Shown here one piece after another: positions 8,990-18,219 of a stretch of DNA of 64,000 bases; the first letter of the stretch is position 1, and every line of letters starts with the position of its first letter. The stretch spans positions 2,976,001 through 3,040,000 of the forward strand of contig NZ_JAASRS010000001.1 in NCBI RefSeq assembly GCF_011761475.1, given 5' to 3'. Under the pieces are notes generated by a model. That model saw nothing but the letters and a program-made list of their open reading frames with translations, made no database searches and was not told the origin of the DNA. This DNA is from Saccharococcus thermophilus. GTDB taxonomy: Bacteria > Bacillota > Bacilli > Bacillales > Anoxybacillaceae. The translations under genes were made by a program, and so were the position numbers.

Positions 8990-9044
8990 AAAAAAAAGCC
9001 TGTCAACACCCGGATGTTTTTTTACAAAAACCGGGTAGTGACAG
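8990..9044 (-). terminator. Intrinsic terminator upstream of the Nudix gene
   Basis: On the minus strand CTGTCA-CT-ACCCGG pairs with CCGGGT-GT-TGACAG across an A/T-rich loop, followed by GGCTTTTTTTT. It should stop leftward transcripts from rlmCD or the short stretch after it. Confidence 0.8.
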
Positions 9045-9253
9045 AAGCATCAATGACACATCTTCTCTCCTGCCCAAGTTTATTAGAGAGCTAATGAGAT
9101 AAAATTCATTTGATCTATCGACATATGTTACTTGTTTAGGAGCACTATACACAAGAGAATATTGGTGAAACCATGTCCGAAATTCAAACTGAATTTTAAG
9201 AAGAAGTTGATCATGTACTACTATGAATTCAAACAAAATCAAGACATAGCCTT
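9045..9253. other. Spacer with no recognisable gene
   Basis: A/T-rich stretch between the terminator and the rlmCD stop codon. Short open frames exist on both strands but none has a ribosome site or a sequence I recognise. It may be the scar of a lost element. Confidence 0.4.
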
Positions 9254-10645
9254 TTATCCAGAGGCTGCATCTTCCTTCAAAACAAGCTTCGCCACACACT
9301 CCACATGCGCGGTATGCGGGAACATATCCACCGGCTGCACTTCTAATGTTTTATATCCGCCGTCTTCGAGGATTCGTAAATCTCTTGCCAATGTCGCCGG
9401 ATTGCAGGACACATACACCACACGCTTCGGCTTCATGGCGATGATGGTTTGCAAAAGCGTTTCATCGCAGCCTTTGCGCGGCGGGTCGACGACGATGCAA
9501 TCCGCTCGGATGCCTTGTTCGTACCATTGAGGAATGACCGCTTCCGCCTCGCCGACGGCAAATTCGGCGTTGGTGATGCCGTTTAATTCAGCGTTGCGCT
9601 TGGCGTCTTTAATCGCTTCCGGCACTACTTCCACCCCGTATACTTTTTTCGCTTTTTTCGCTAAAAACAAAGAAATCGTGCCGATGCCGCAGTAAGCGTC
9701 AATGACTGTTTCCTCTCCCGTTAATTCCGCATACTCAAGCGCTTTTTCATATAGCACTTTTGTTTGTTCCGGGTTGACTTGATAGAAAGAGCGAGCCGAG
9801 ATCGCGAATTTAATGTCACCGATGTAATCGTAAATGCATTCGGCTCCCCACAACACTTTCGTCTCGTCACCCATAATCACATTCGTCTTTTTTGGGTTAA
9901 TGTTTTGGATAATCGATTTTACATTTGGCACGGAGTCAATAATTTCTTGCACAATTTTCCTTTTATGCGGCAAATCTTCCGTGCGCGTAATGAGGACGAC
10001 CATCACTTCTTTTGTCACTGCCCCGTAACGCGCCATAATATGGCGGAGAACTCCTTTATGCGTCACTTCGTTATAGGCAGGCACCTTATATTTTTCACAA
10101 ATCTTTTTCACGGTCTGTACGACGACATCGTTCATTTCCTGCTGGATGAGACAGGCATCCATATCGATAATTTCGTGGCTGCGCTCTTGGTAAAAACCCG
10201 CGACCAGCCCTCCTTCTCGCTCGCCGACAGGCACTTGCGCCTTGTTGCGGTAGCGCCACGGGTCTTTCATGCCGATGACAGGATGCACGATGACATTTTC
10301 CAATTTGCCGATGCGCGCCATTACTTCTTTGACATGTTTCTGTTTGGCACGCAGTTGACCTTCGTAGCTTAAGTGCTGCAGCTGGCAGCCGCCGCACTGC
10401 TTGTAAATCGGGCAAAGGGATGCGACGCGGTCTGGGCTTTGCTCGTACAACTCCATAAGGCGTCCGTAGCCATAGCCTTTTTTCACTTTGATGACTTTGA
10501 TTTTCGCCTTTTCGCCCGGCAATCCGTTTTTGACAAAAACCGGAAATCCATTGATTTTCGCAACACCTAATCCATCATGCGTCAAATCTTCAAATGTCAC
10601 ATCATAATATTCGTTTTTCATTACTGGTGCTTCGATGTTTGCCAT
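9254..10645 (-). CDS. rlmCD: 23S rRNA (uracil-C5)-methyltransferase RlmCD
   Basis: 463 residues, the orthologue of B. subtilis YefA. In order: an N-terminal TRAM RNA-binding domain (about residues 10-68), a cysteine cluster [11 protein letters not shown] for an Fe-S centre, a central RNA-binding region, and the SAM-binding [16 protein letters not shown]. The nucleophilic cysteine lies in [15 protein letters not shown] near the C-terminus. The Bacillus enzyme makes m5U at two 23S rRNA positions (747 and 1939). The conserved neighbourhood with dagK supports the assignment. Ribosome site AAAGGTGAAGAACA precedes the ATG. Confidence 0.93.
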   Translation of the reverse strand: MANIEAPVMKNEYYDVTFEDLTHDGLGVAKINGFPVFVKNGLPGEKAKIKVIKVKKGYGYGRLMELYEQSPDRVASLCPIYKQCGGCQLQHLSYEGQLRAKQKHVKEVMARIGKLENVIVHPVIGMKDPWRYRNKAQVPVGEREGGLVAGFYQERSHEIIDMDACLIQQEMNDVVVQTVKKICEKYKVPAYNEVTHKGVLRHIMARYGAVTKEVMVVLITRTEDLPHKRKIVQEIIDSVPNVKSIIQNINPKKTNVIMGDETKVLWGAECIYDYIGDIKFAISARSFYQVNPEQTKVLYEKALEYAELTGEETVIDAYCGIGTISLFLAKKAKKVYGVEVVPEAIKDAKRNAELNGITNAEFAVGEAEAVIPQWYEQGIRADCIVVDPPRKGCDETLLQTIIAMKPKRVVYVSCNPATLARDLRILEDGGYKTLEVQPVDMFPHTAHVECVAKLVLKEDAASG

Positions 10646-10820
10646 TGTTCTTCACCTTTCGAGGAACTAACTCTGCTATAAAAAATATAACTTGATATTT
10701 CGTCTTTTGAGCTTTTTATCCATCAGAAGTCTTATATAGACATATTAAATATTAAGTGTAATCAGTATCCGTCGTCCACACAGTGCTGCCACGATTGTAG
10801 CACACAATTCTGTGCAACAC

Positions 10821-10848
10821 AAAAAAAGAACAGGTTAGTACCCTGTCC
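10821..10848 (-). terminator. Terminator overlapping the dagK stop codon
   Basis: On the minus strand ACAGG-GTACTAA-CCTGT is followed by TCTTTTTTTG; the dagK stop codon TAA lies in the loop. It separates dagK from rlmCD, so rlmCD needs its own promoter in the 10646-10820 spacer. I see no convincing one there. Confidence 0.75.
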
Positions 10849-11755
10849 TCATTTGCTCTGCCTTTTCTTTAGATACAAATACTTCCAAGTGCCGGTACAA
10901 ATTGACGAATTCCCCTGGAAGCATGCCGCCAAATTCTCCGTCTAAATTTAACTGCATCGGCGACATCACTTTAATGCGGTTTGCTTTCGTGTAAATGAGA
11001 TTTGGATCATTAATATGTTCGCCGCGCGCCGCGAGTGTGACAAGCCGGATAAACTCGGCCAAATTCGTTTTCTTTAAAATAATTAAATCAAACATGCCGT
11101 CATTTAAAGAAGAATCCGGCACCAGCTTTTCAAAGCCGCCGACCGAGTTCGTCAGCGACACTAAAAATAGCATAATTTCGCCTTCAAACACTTTGCCGTC
11201 ATATTCAATGCGCGCTTCTGTCGCGTTAATGGACGGTAGCATCTCGATTCCTTTTAAATAGTAGGCAAGCTGGCCGAGCATTGTTTTCAATTTGCTTGGC
11301 ACTTCATAGGTCAGTTCGGTTAAACGGCCGCCGCCGGCAATATTAATAAAATAGCGGGTTTTTCCTTCATTCATGGCGCAGCCGATATCGATCGGAACGG
11401 CTTCCCCATTGGCAATAACCTCGCACGCCCCTTCAATCGAACGCGGCACTCCGATCGCGCGGGCAAAATCGTTCGTCGTCCCGACCGGAATAATACCAAG
11501 CTTTGGACGATAATCTTGATCGGCAATCCCGTTGACGACTTCGTTAATCGTTCCGTCTCCGCCGGCAGCCACCACTAAGTCAAATTCACGCTCGACCGCT
11601 TTGCGGGCCGCTTCGGTCGCATCCCCTGCCCCTGTCGTCGCATGGCAGGATGTTTCATATCCCGCTTTTTCCAATTGCACTAATACTTCCGGCAAATGCC
11701 GTTTAAATATTTCCCGGCCTGATGTTGGATTGTAAATGATCCTTGCACGCTTCAT
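10835..11755 (-). CDS. dagK: Diacylglycerol kinase DagK
   Basis: 306 residues, orthologue of B. subtilis DgkB/YerQ. It has the phosphate-binding start IIYNPTSGRE, the catalytic signature AAGGDGTINEVVNGI and LGIIPVGTTNDFAR, all typical of the soluble YegS/sphingosine-kinase-like lipid kinases. It rephosphorylates diacylglycerol released during lipoteichoic acid synthesis and returns it as phosphatidate to phospholipid synthesis at the membrane. It stands in the ancestral order ahead of rlmCD. In B. subtilis gatB is close upstream; here about 21 kb of other genes intervene. Confidence 0.93.
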   Translation of the reverse strand: MKRARIIYNPTSGREIFKRHLPEVLVQLEKAGYETSCHATTGAGDATEAARKAVEREFDLVVAAGGDGTINEVVNGIADQDYRPKLGIIPVGTTNDFARAIGVPRSIEGACEVIANGEAVPIDIGCAMNEGKTRYFINIAGGGRLTELTYEVPSKLKTMLGQLAYYLKGIEMLPSINATEARIEYDGKVFEGEIMLFLVSLTNSVGGFEKLVPDSSLNDGMFDLIILKKTNLAEFIRLVTLAARGEHINDPNLIYTKANRIKVMSPMQLNLDGEFGGMLPGEFVNLYRHLEVFVSKEKAEQMRTGY

Positions 11756-11844
11756 CGTTTCATCATCCTACTTTATTAATGTCAATTTGACTATTTAACA
11801 TAATAGCCGAATTGCCCAGCAGTTGCAATGATGACATCTTTCCA

Positions 11845-11875
11845 TCAAGAAAGGGCTGCTCATCTCAGCCCTTTT
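11845..11875 (-). terminator. Terminator after floT
   Basis: On the minus strand AAGGGCTG-AGATGA-GCAGCCCTT is followed by TCTTG, four bases after the floT stop codon. The stem is strong, the T-run short. Confidence 0.65.
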
Positions 11876-11878
11876 CGA

Positions 11879-13402
11879 TTACTGCCCTGCTGTTTTCCGT
11901 TGCTCCGCCACTTCTTCACTCGCTTGGGCGCTTGGCGGTTCCACATTTCCTTTCACCGCGAAGTTTTCTAGCAATTGTTTCACATCGATCCCCGTGGAAG
12001 CTTTCAATGTCTCCTGCAGGCTGGCCATTAAGTTGGTCGCATAGCCAGTAATGCGGTTCGCGCCGCCGTTTGTGCTGTTAGAGCCCGTATCAACAATCGT
12101 AATTTTATCGATATTGGCAAGCGGGCTCGCCACTTGTTTCGCGTATTCTGGAAGCATTTTGATGATCATGTCGAGAATCGCCGCTTGACCATAACGTTCG
12201 AACGCTTCGGCGATTTTTTGTTTTGCTTCCGCTTCCGCCAAACCTTTCAGGCGGATAATTTCTGCTTCGGCTTCCCCTTTTGCTTTTTCTGCTTCCGCTT
12301 TTGCCAACCCATCGAGGCGGATGCGCTCCGCTTCCGCTTTCGCCATCGCTTCGATCCGGTATTTTTGCGCGTCCGCTTCCGCCATTAACTTCGCTTTTTC
12401 CGCCGCTGCCGCCTGTTCGATCGCGTAGCGTTCGGCGTCCGCTTTTTTCTTCACTTCCGAATCATATTGCCGTTCGCGGCGCAAAATTTCTTTTTCTTCG
12501 AGCTCGATTTGCTTTTGCCGCTCGATAATTTTAATTTGCATTTGCTGCTCGGTCACTTCTTGTTTCGCTTTTGCTTCTTCCAAATGGTACGCCTGGTCGG
12601 CGCGGGCTTTGGCGATATCTTGTTCGCGACGGAATTCGGCGAGCTTCAACTGATTGATTTTTTCCGCCTCCGCGATTTCCGTCAGGCGCTCGAGCTCCGC
12701 CTTGCGCGCTTCTTTATCGGCTTCGGCGCGTTTAATGCGCGTTTCTTTCTCCGCTTCCGCCGTCGCGATATCGGCATCGCGCTTCACTTGGGCGATGCGC
12801 GGTTTTCCGAGCGCGTCTAAATAACCGTTTTTATCACGCACATCTTTAATCGTAAACGAAACGATGACCAGCCCCATTTTCGCCAAGTCGTGCGAGGCGA
12901 CGCGCTGCACTTCTTGCGAAAATTTATCACGGTTTTTGTAAATTTCTTCGACCGTCATCGAACCGAGAATGGAGCGAAGATGACCTTCCAGCACTTCTTT
13001 CGCTTCATTTTCCATATCCTGGCGTGTTTTCCCTAAAAATTGCTCTGCTGCTGTGGCAATCTCGCTAATCGAACTGCCGACTTTAATGATGGCGACGCCG
13101 TCCGCCATGACAGGAACACCTTGTTCCGTATACACTTCCGGCGTTTGCACGTCTAGTTTAATAGAAAGCAAGCTAAGCGGTTCGGCCTGCTGGAAAATTG
13201 GCAGGACAAACGTGCCGCCGCCGCGGACAATTTTAATTTTATTGCCGGATTCATCGACATGCACATTTTTGTTTCCTAAATAACTGCCTGTCACAATGAG
13301 CGCTTCATCCGGTCCAACCGTACGGTAACGGGTGACAAAAATAGCGATTAATCCGACAAGGAGCAGCACAACCACTCCAATGACCACTAACAATGGCGTC
13401 AT
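11879..13402 (-). CDS. floT: Flotillin (FloT/YuaG)
   Basis: 507 residues. An N-terminal hydrophobic hairpin (LLVVIGVVVLLLVGLIAIFVT) anchors it on the inner membrane face. The SPFH/band-7 domain follows to about residue 200. Then comes a long alanine/glutamate/lysine coiled coil with many EAEK and KAEAE repeats (roughly residues 200-400) and a C-terminal oligomerisation region ending in a Q/A-rich tail. Flotillins organise membrane microdomains and fluidity. The start overlaps the stop of the NfeD-like gene by 4 bp (ATGA), so the two are translationally coupled, as in B. subtilis yuaF-floT. Confidence 0.93.
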   Translation of the reverse strand: MTPLLVVIGVVVLLLVGLIAIFVTRYRTVGPDEALIVTGSYLGNKNVHVDESGNKIKIVRGGGTFVLPIFQQAEPLSLLSIKLDVQTPEVYTEQGVPVMADGVAIIKVGSSISEIATAAEQFLGKTRQDMENEAKEVLEGHLRSILGSMTVEEIYKNRDKFSQEVQRVASHDLAKMGLVIVSFTIKDVRDKNGYLDALGKPRIAQVKRDADIATAEAEKETRIKRAEADKEARKAELERLTEIAEAEKINQLKLAEFRREQDIAKARADQAYHLEEAKAKQEVTEQQMQIKIIERQKQIELEEKEILRRERQYDSEVKKKADAERYAIEQAAAAEKAKLMAEADAQKYRIEAMAKAEAERIRLDGLAKAEAEKAKGEAEAEIIRLKGLAEAEAKQKIAEAFERYGQAAILDMIIKMLPEYAKQVASPLANIDKITIVDTGSNSTNGGANRITGYATNLMASLQETLKASTGIDVKQLLENFAVKGNVEPPSAQASEEVAEQRKTAGQ

Positions 13403-13959
13403 TCCATATATCCCCCTTTATGTAATGATGAAATATCATATGGATCGTGCTTCGCCACCACGGCGACGCCGTTTTCCATTTTCACAATGATCACTTCCGT
13501 GCCGAAAGCAATTTCTTCGTTGTTCATGCTTTTGGCCGCTTTCGAAATCGCGCCGCTTTTGCGCTGCAATAAAATTTCGCCAAATCCATCGCGCGGAACG
13601 GTGACGATCACTTTAGCAAGCGCCCCTTCCAAATCCGCATCGGAATAGTTTAACGATGTTTCTGCCGACCGAAGCGGAATAAAGACGAAAAAATGCAAAA
13701 GCAATACAATAATGAGTGCAATTCCCCCGCTCATCGCCGCAATCAGCCAGGCAGGCAGCTCCGTATATCTTTCTAGCAAAAAACCGGATGCGCTGCCAAC
13801 GGTGAAAAATGATAACACGAGTTGCGGGCTAAATAGCGGATGATCGGGCAGCTCGAAAACGCCATCAATCACATCGCTGAAGAAAATATATAAGAGCGTC
13901 AAGCTCCCGCTTACAATCAGGATAGCGAGATACACCGTTTCTAACGGATAGCCGAACAC
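13399..13959 (-). CDS. yuaF: NfeD-like membrane protein (YuaF)
   Basis: 186 residues with three or four hydrophobic segments (YLAILIVSGSLTLLYIFF, VLSFFTVGSASGFLL, LIAAMSGGIALIIVLLLHFFVF). A C-terminal OB-fold NfeD domain contains GALAKVIVTVP and NEEIAFGTEVIIVKMENG. I chose the GTG at 13959: AAGGAGG lies 8 nt ahead, and the length fits B. subtilis YuaF. In-frame ATG codons further upstream overlap the promoter and give a nonsense N-terminus. The protein works with flotillin, encoded by the overlapping next gene. A sigma-W-type promoter lies 35 bp upstream. Confidence 0.88.
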   Translation of the reverse strand: MFGYPLETVYLAILIVSGSLTLLYIFFSDVIDGVFELPDHPLFSPQLVLSFFTVGSASGFLLERYTELPAWLIAAMSGGIALIIVLLLHFFVFIPLRSAETSLNYSDADLEGALAKVIVTVPRDGFGEILLQRKSGAISKAAKSMNNEEIAFGTEVIIVKMENGVAVVAKHDPYDISSLHKGGYME

Positions 13960-13993
13960 CCGCGCTTCCTCCTTCCTTATCATTACCTTATCA

Positions 13994-14020
13994 TACGAAA
14001 GGCACCTTGCTTTAGTTTCA
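13994..14020 (-). promoter_or_regulatory. Sigma-W-type promoter of yuaF-floT
   Basis: On the minus strand TGAAAC, a 17-base spacer, then CGTATG. This is the consensus of the extracytoplasmic sigma factor W (TGAAAC-N16/17-CGTA). The B. subtilis yuaF-floT operon is known to be sigma-W controlled, so position and motif agree. The implied start site is near 13986, upstream of the chosen GTG. Confidence 0.85.
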
Positions 14021-14194
14021 TTGTTTTTCATACATAACATTTTTTCGACAACTTTCCTCATATTTCCTCTTTTTTTACAAAAAGAAAAGCACCGTTCGCT
14101 GCAAATAAAACGGTACCTGCTCTTTTCATTTTCGCCTCCCTTAGCTATATGAACATCAGACGTTTCTTTACCCGGGATGCATGCTCGACTAATA

Positions 14195-14362
14195 TCAGCA
14201 GCGATTACATCTTTTTGCGTGCGGCAATGAAAGCAATCCAATAAAGGCGATGGAAGCAAAAAATACAAGCGTTCCCCATGGCCACGCTTCCCTAGAGGCG
14301 ATGTATTTCTTCCCACACAGCGATGACAAAGAAGTAATCCGCCAGCGCTTTTTCATTTCCAT
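14195..14362 (-). CDS. Possible small membrane peptide (55 residues)
   Basis: Short frame between the htrA terminator and yuaF. It starts MEMKKRWRITSL, has one hydrophobic stretch (WGTLVFFASIAFIGLLSLP) and ends in a basic cysteine-containing tail. The ribosome site is weak (TAGGA close to the ATG). It could be a genuine small protein or the end of a decayed membrane gene. I recognise no family. The rest of 14021-14500 holds nothing else I can support. Confidence 0.3.
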   Translation of the reverse strand: MEMKKRWRITSLSSLCGKKYIASREAWPWGTLVFFASIAFIGLLSLPHAKRCNRC

Positions 14363-14506
14363 TCCTATGTCAAAACTTTTTTATTTTAATCACTCAAAAG
14401 ACGGAAAATTAAGCTATTTGTTCTATATTTACATAATATTCGCGCAGCAGAATATATATGTATGCGATTCCTGCAAGCCAATGTAATATGATGTACGGTT
14501 GTTTCT

Positions 14507-14540
14507 AAAAAAAGAGCCTGTCCGCCCAATGCGAACAGGC
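14507..14540 (-). terminator. Terminator after htrA
   Basis: On the minus strand GCCTGTTCGC-ATTGGGC-GGACAGGC followed by TCTTTTTTT, beginning about 15 bp after the htrA stop. Confidence 0.88.
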
Positions 14541-14554
14541 ATAAGTAGATATGA

Positions 14555-15772
14555 TTATGATTCGCTGTCCCCTCTCGCCCGCAATGTAATAGAAGCCGTT
14601 TTCTTTTCACCGTTGCGATAAAAGACAACCGTCACTTTCTCACCAATTTTCGTTTTCGTATATAAATATTTTCGCAACGCGTTGACGCTGTCTACCTTTT
14701 GCCCATTTATTTCGACGATGACATCTTTCGATTGAAGCCCCGCATCCGCAGCTGGAGAGAACGGTTCTACCGCTGTCACCGCCGCTCCTGCCGTTACACT
14801 GTCTGGCAATTGCAGCTGTCCTTTTCGTACCTCATCAGAAAGATCGGCGACATCTACCAGCTGCACGCCAAGATACGGGCGTTTGATTTTCCCGTATTGC
14901 ATCAGCTGTTCCACAATCGGCTTGACATCTTCGCTTGGAATGGCAAATCCTAATCCTTCCACTCCCGTTTCGGAAATTTTTAAACTGTTAATTCCAATCA
15001 CTTGCCCCGCGCTATTAATGAGCGCGCCTCCGCTGTTACCCGGATTAATCGCAGCGTCTGTTTGAATCACGTTTAACTCCCATTCGCCAGCAGAAGTGGA
15101 AACAGGAATGGTGCGTTTTCCGCTCACAATCCCTTCCGTCACCGTCCGCGATAAATCGAGGCCAAGCGGATTGCCGATCGCCGCAACTGGTTCCCCGATC
15201 CGCAATTTGGACGAGTCGCCGAAGCTTGCTACTTTGGTGACGTGGCTGCCGTCAATTTTTAATACGGCTAAATCCGTTAGCGGATCGGCGCCTACAATCT
15301 CCGCTTTCACCTTTTTGCCATCGGCCAGCGATACTTCCACTTTGTTCGCACCTTCAATCACGTGGTTATTCGTGACAATATACGCGGTATTTCCATCCTT
15401 TTTGAAAATGACTCCCGAACCAGTTCCCGCTTCCTGATCTACTGTACTATCAGAAAAGAAATCTTCCTGTTTTTGAATGTTCACGACACCGACAACGGCA
15501 TCCGTGACGTTTTGAATCGCGGTCACCATGTTAGTGGACACGCTTCTTGTCGGTTGCAGCGGGAGCGTCTCTGTAGATGTAGAAGTGTTGGCCTGTTTCG
15601 TTTCTCCTGCAGATGTCGAAGGGGAAGAGATGCCCACCTTCGGCGCAGCGTATAACGTAATCGCACTGCCAAGCACCGCCCCTGCAACCGAAGCGGCGAG
15701 CCAAGAAAAGAAACGGCCCCTTTTTGGTGGTCGAACGGTTTGTGGTTCATATGGCATCATATTCATATCCAT
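14555..15772 (-). CDS. HtrA/DegP-type membrane-anchored serine protease
   Basis: 405 residues. A short cytoplasmic N-terminus is followed by one transmembrane anchor (FFSWLAASVAGAVLGSAITLY) and a Ser/Thr-rich linker. The trypsin-like domain has all three catalytic residues: His in TNNHVIEG, Asp in LTDLAVLKI, Ser in NPGNSGGALI. A C-terminal PDZ domain runs from about residue 300 (AAVTAVEPFSPAADAGLQ). It degrades or refolds misfolded secreted proteins at the outer membrane face. It is divergent from a two-component system, the arrangement of B. subtilis htrB (yvtA) and cssRS, so control by that system is likely. Confidence 0.9.
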   Translation of the reverse strand: MDMNMMPYEPQTVRPPKRGRFFSWLAASVAGAVLGSAITLYAAPKVGISSPSTSAGETKQANTSTSTETLPLQPTRSVSTNMVTAIQNVTDAVVGVVNIQKQEDFFSDSTVDQEAGTGSGVIFKKDGNTAYIVTNNHVIEGANKVEVSLADGKKVKAEIVGADPLTDLAVLKIDGSHVTKVASFGDSSKLRIGEPVAAIGNPLGLDLSRTVTEGIVSGKRTIPVSTSAGEWELNVIQTDAAINPGNSGGALINSAGQVIGINSLKISETGVEGLGFAIPSEDVKPIVEQLMQYGKIKRPYLGVQLVDVADLSDEVRKGQLQLPDSVTAGAAVTAVEPFSPAADAGLQSKDVIVEINGQKVDSVNALRKYLYTKTKIGEKVTVVFYRNGEKKTASITLRARGDSES

Positions 15773-15788
15773 CGTTCCTTTCTCCTTT

Positions 15789-15827
15789 CTATATCTGTTT
15801 TATTCCATGCTATATCTGTTTTATTCC
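15789..15827. repeat. Tandem direct repeat in the htrA leader
   Basis: The 18-mer CTATATCTGTTTTATTCC occurs twice, at 15789-15806 and 15810-15827, with a 21-bp period. It lies just upstream of the htrA ribosome site. It may be an operator, or a recent slippage duplication. Confidence 0.7.
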
Positions 15828-15933
15828 GTCGCGACAGGCAATGGCCATTTTCTTTCGCAATGGCGCTGTGCTCATTCGTTTCACTACACGACCCCTCCTT
15901 TAGCCTCGTCGAAAAACAGTGTAAGCAAAAAAA

Positions 15934-15995
15934 GTGAAAATATGGTGAAAAATTGATTTTTGTCACGCCGTTTCACGTTTTCATCGATTTTTCAC
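15934..15995. promoter_or_regulatory. Cluster of TTTTCAC-type boxes between htrA and the response regulator
   Basis: Two boxes read TTTTCAC on the minus strand at 15934-15952 with an 11-bp period. Three more (TTTCACG, TTTTCAT, TTTTTCAC) read on the plus strand at 15971-15995. Direct repeats of this kind are bound by OmpR-family regulators, and octamers of similar sequence precede the Css-controlled htrA and htrB genes of B. subtilis. They sit where they could control both divergent transcripts. Binding is inference. Confidence 0.5.
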
Positions 15996-16059
15996 TAACA
16001 TTTGTTATGATTATTTATAGAAAAAAACGGGAATCAGACTAGGGAAGGAAGGAAACGGG

Positions 16060-16722
16060 ATGAAAATTCTTCTCGCCGAAGATGACTTATATTTAGGAGA
16101 ATTAATCGTTCATCTGTTAAAGAAAAAGGGAGTCGAGCACATCGACTGGGTGCAAGAAGGGGAAGAGGCATATGATTACGCGACCAGTACGTTTTATGAC
16201 GTATTGGTGCTTGACTGGATGCTGCCAAACGGAGACGGCGTGGAAATTTGCAGACGGCTACGGAAAAACGGCTACACTGGCGCTATTCTGATACTAACGG
16301 CAAAAGATGCGGTACAAGACCGCGTGGAAGGCTTAGAGGCAGGCGCCGATGATTATTTGGTCAAACCGTTTGAGGTTGATGAATTAATGGCCCGCCTCAA
16401 GGCGCTGGCGCGTCGCACATTCGTTCCTCTCCAAGAAGATATCGTGCATTTCCATGGCTTCGTGTTAAATCGAACAAGCCATACCCTTCACTACGGCAAG
16501 GAAGAAATATTATTAACCCCACGCGAATTTCAAGTATTGGATCTCCTTTTACAAAACAGGGGGCATGTTGTGCCGCGCGAAACGATCTTGGACCGCGTAT
16601 GGGGGCTAGATGCCGATGTGTCGATGAAAACGATTGACGCCACCATTAAACTATTACGGAAAAAACTAAAAGGCGAGGTCATTCAAACGGTGCGCGGGGT
16701 GGGATATAAAATTGATAAATAA
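16060..16722 (+). CDS. OmpR-family response regulator
   Basis: 220 residues: receiver domain with acidic pocket in LLAEDDLYLG, phospho-acceptor Asp in DVLVLDWMLPNGDG, Lys in DDYLVKPFEVDEL, then a winged-helix DNA-binding domain (LTPREFQVLDLLL ... KTIDATIKLLRKKL ... VRGVGYKID). It overlaps the kinase gene. Divergence from htrA suggests a role like CssR, reporting secretion or envelope stress. The sequence is not especially close to B. subtilis CssR, so I give no symbol. Ribosome site GGAAGGAAGGAAACGGG. Confidence 0.88.
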   Translation: MKILLAEDDLYLGELIVHLLKKKGVEHIDWVQEGEEAYDYATSTFYDVLVLDWMLPNGDGVEICRRLRKNGYTGAILILTAKDAVQDRVEGLEAGADDYLVKPFEVDELMARLKALARRTFVPLQEDIVHFHGFVLNRTSHTLHYGKEEILLTPREFQVLDLLLQNRGHVVPRETILDRVWGLDADVSMKTIDATIKLLRKKLKGEVIQTVRGVGYKIDK

Positions 16723-18088
16723 ATGGAAGGATTGGCTTCGGAAAATCGAAAACAGCGACCTGTTTCGCCGTACACAATGGCGCCTGACCGCATTATACAG
16801 CGGTATTTTGATGGTGTTTCTCACTTTATTCATTGCGATTGCTGCTTTTCTTTTTTATTTGGTTGCCACCAATGACCAAGAACGGCGCATCACCAGCCTG
16901 GTCAATCAAGAACAAAAAGCGATCGAACAGTTTCTGCTGAAACAAAGCGATTTTGATTTCTTTGACGAGGAAAGCGTCGTATTGTTAAACGAGGATCAAT
17001 TCTTTTTTTATGTCGTAGGCACGGATGGGCAGCTGATCGCGGGAGATGAGGTCAACAAATATATGAGGCCGTTTTTATTAAAAGCGTTGCAAGAATCAAG
17101 GTTGAATGAACATGTACCAACCTATGTAACCGTGAATATTCCGGAACAGTTGGCCGCATTTACCCGCCTTCATTCCCATGAATTGCGGCTGTTGACTGCC
17201 GCACGTCCCGTTGTTCTGCATGGAGATGTCATTGGCACCTTGTATGTCGGCGTGGATGTCACATCCTTTTTCCACATCTTTCGTTGGCTATTAGTCGTAT
17301 TGATCAGTCTAGCTATTTTATTTATCGGCGTCGCCATTGTATTAAGTTATTTTATGTCCAAACGGGCGCTCATTCCGATTCAAGAGGCGTACGACCGCCA
17401 GCGGCAGTTTGTCGCCGACGCGTCGCACGAGCTGCGGACGCCGCTTAGCGTCATTTTTTCCTCTGTCGAAGCGCTTGCAATGGAAGAAGAAGTCACGAAA
17501 CACGAATTTGCGCAAAAGCTGTTAATCCGGCTTCGTGAAGAACTCAAACGGATGACAAAGCTCATCAATGACTTATTGACGTTAGCGCGCGCGGATGCCA
17601 AACACGCCTCCTTGCAGTTAGTCAAAGAAACGTTTGATTTCCGTCCGTACGCCGAACGCACGCTCCAGCTATTATCCGAATTAGCGGCGAAAAAACAAAT
17701 TCAAATGCACCTTCACGCTCCCGAATCGATCGTCATTACCGCCGATGCGGACAAACTAACACAACTTTTATATATATTGCTTGACAACGCAATCAAATAT
17801 ACTCCCGATCACGGCGAAGTCGCTTTATCTCTTCGCCTGGAACCTTGGAAACAGCAGAAACGGCTGACGATTTCCGTAAAAGATACGGGAATCGGCATTC
17901 CTCCAGAAGCAATCGGCCGTATTTTTGACCGCTTCTACCGCGTCGACAAAGCGCGCTCGCGCCAGCAAGGCGGCCACGGACTCGGCCTGTCGATCGCCAA
18001 ATGGATTGTTGAGGCGCATGGCGGCACGATTGACGTGCAAAGCGAAGTCGACAAAGGAAGCGAGTTTATCGTCAAAATTCCGTGTTAA
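16712..18088 (+). CDS. Membrane sensor histidine kinase
   Basis: 458 residues starting at a TTG that overlaps the regulator's end by 11 bp. Transmembrane helix about 25-50, an extracytoplasmic sensor of roughly 140 residues, a second helix (LLVVLISLAILFIGVAIVLSYF), then HisKA with the phospho-accepting His in DASHELRTPLSV. The HATPase domain has N box DNAIKYTPDHG, G1 DTGIGIPPEA and G2 GGHGLGLSI. It is the partner of the preceding response regulator. An intrinsic terminator follows directly, so the downstream membrane gene is a separate transcript. Confidence 0.9.
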   Translation: MINKWKDWLRKIENSDLFRRTQWRLTALYSGILMVFLTLFIAIAAFLFYLVATNDQERRITSLVNQEQKAIEQFLLKQSDFDFFDEESVVLLNEDQFFFYVVGTDGQLIAGDEVNKYMRPFLLKALQESRLNEHVPTYVTVNIPEQLAAFTRLHSHELRLLTAARPVVLHGDVIGTLYVGVDVTSFFHIFRWLLVVLISLAILFIGVAIVLSYFMSKRALIPIQEAYDRQRQFVADASHELRTPLSVIFSSVEALAMEEEVTKHEFAQKLLIRLREELKRMTKLINDLLTLARADAKHASLQLVKETFDFRPYAERTLQLLSELAAKKQIQMHLHAPESIVITADADKLTQLLYILLDNAIKYTPDHGEVALSLRLEPWKQQKRLTISVKDTGIGIPPEAIGRIFDRFYRVDKARSRQQGGHGLGLSIAKWIVEAHGGTIDVQSEVDKGSEFIVKIPC

Positions 18089-18120
18089 GCGTCTTCCGAT
18101 CATGGAAGACGCTTTTTTTA
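18087..18120 (+). terminator. Terminator after the histidine kinase
   Basis: AGCGTCTTCC-GATCAT-GGAAGACGCT followed by TTTTTTAT; the kinase stop codon sits at its foot. Confidence 0.9.
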
Positions 18121-18219
18121 TGAAAAATTTTTTATCCTCGTTTTTTTCACCTAATTTTCTCTTTTCTTTTTTACAATGCAAACTGTACAAGGGAGAAAAA
18201 CATTCCCCTCGGCGTCCAT

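Noticed and set aside
9003..9299. 98-codon leftward frame after rlmCD
   Set aside because: No ribosome site, overlaps the rlmCD end and a terminator hairpin, no recognisable motif.
13960..14316. N-terminal extension of the NfeD-like protein to 305 residues
   Set aside because: It would run through the sigma-W promoter, has no ribosome site and a composition unlike a membrane protein; the GTG at 13959 has AAGGAGG at ideal distance.
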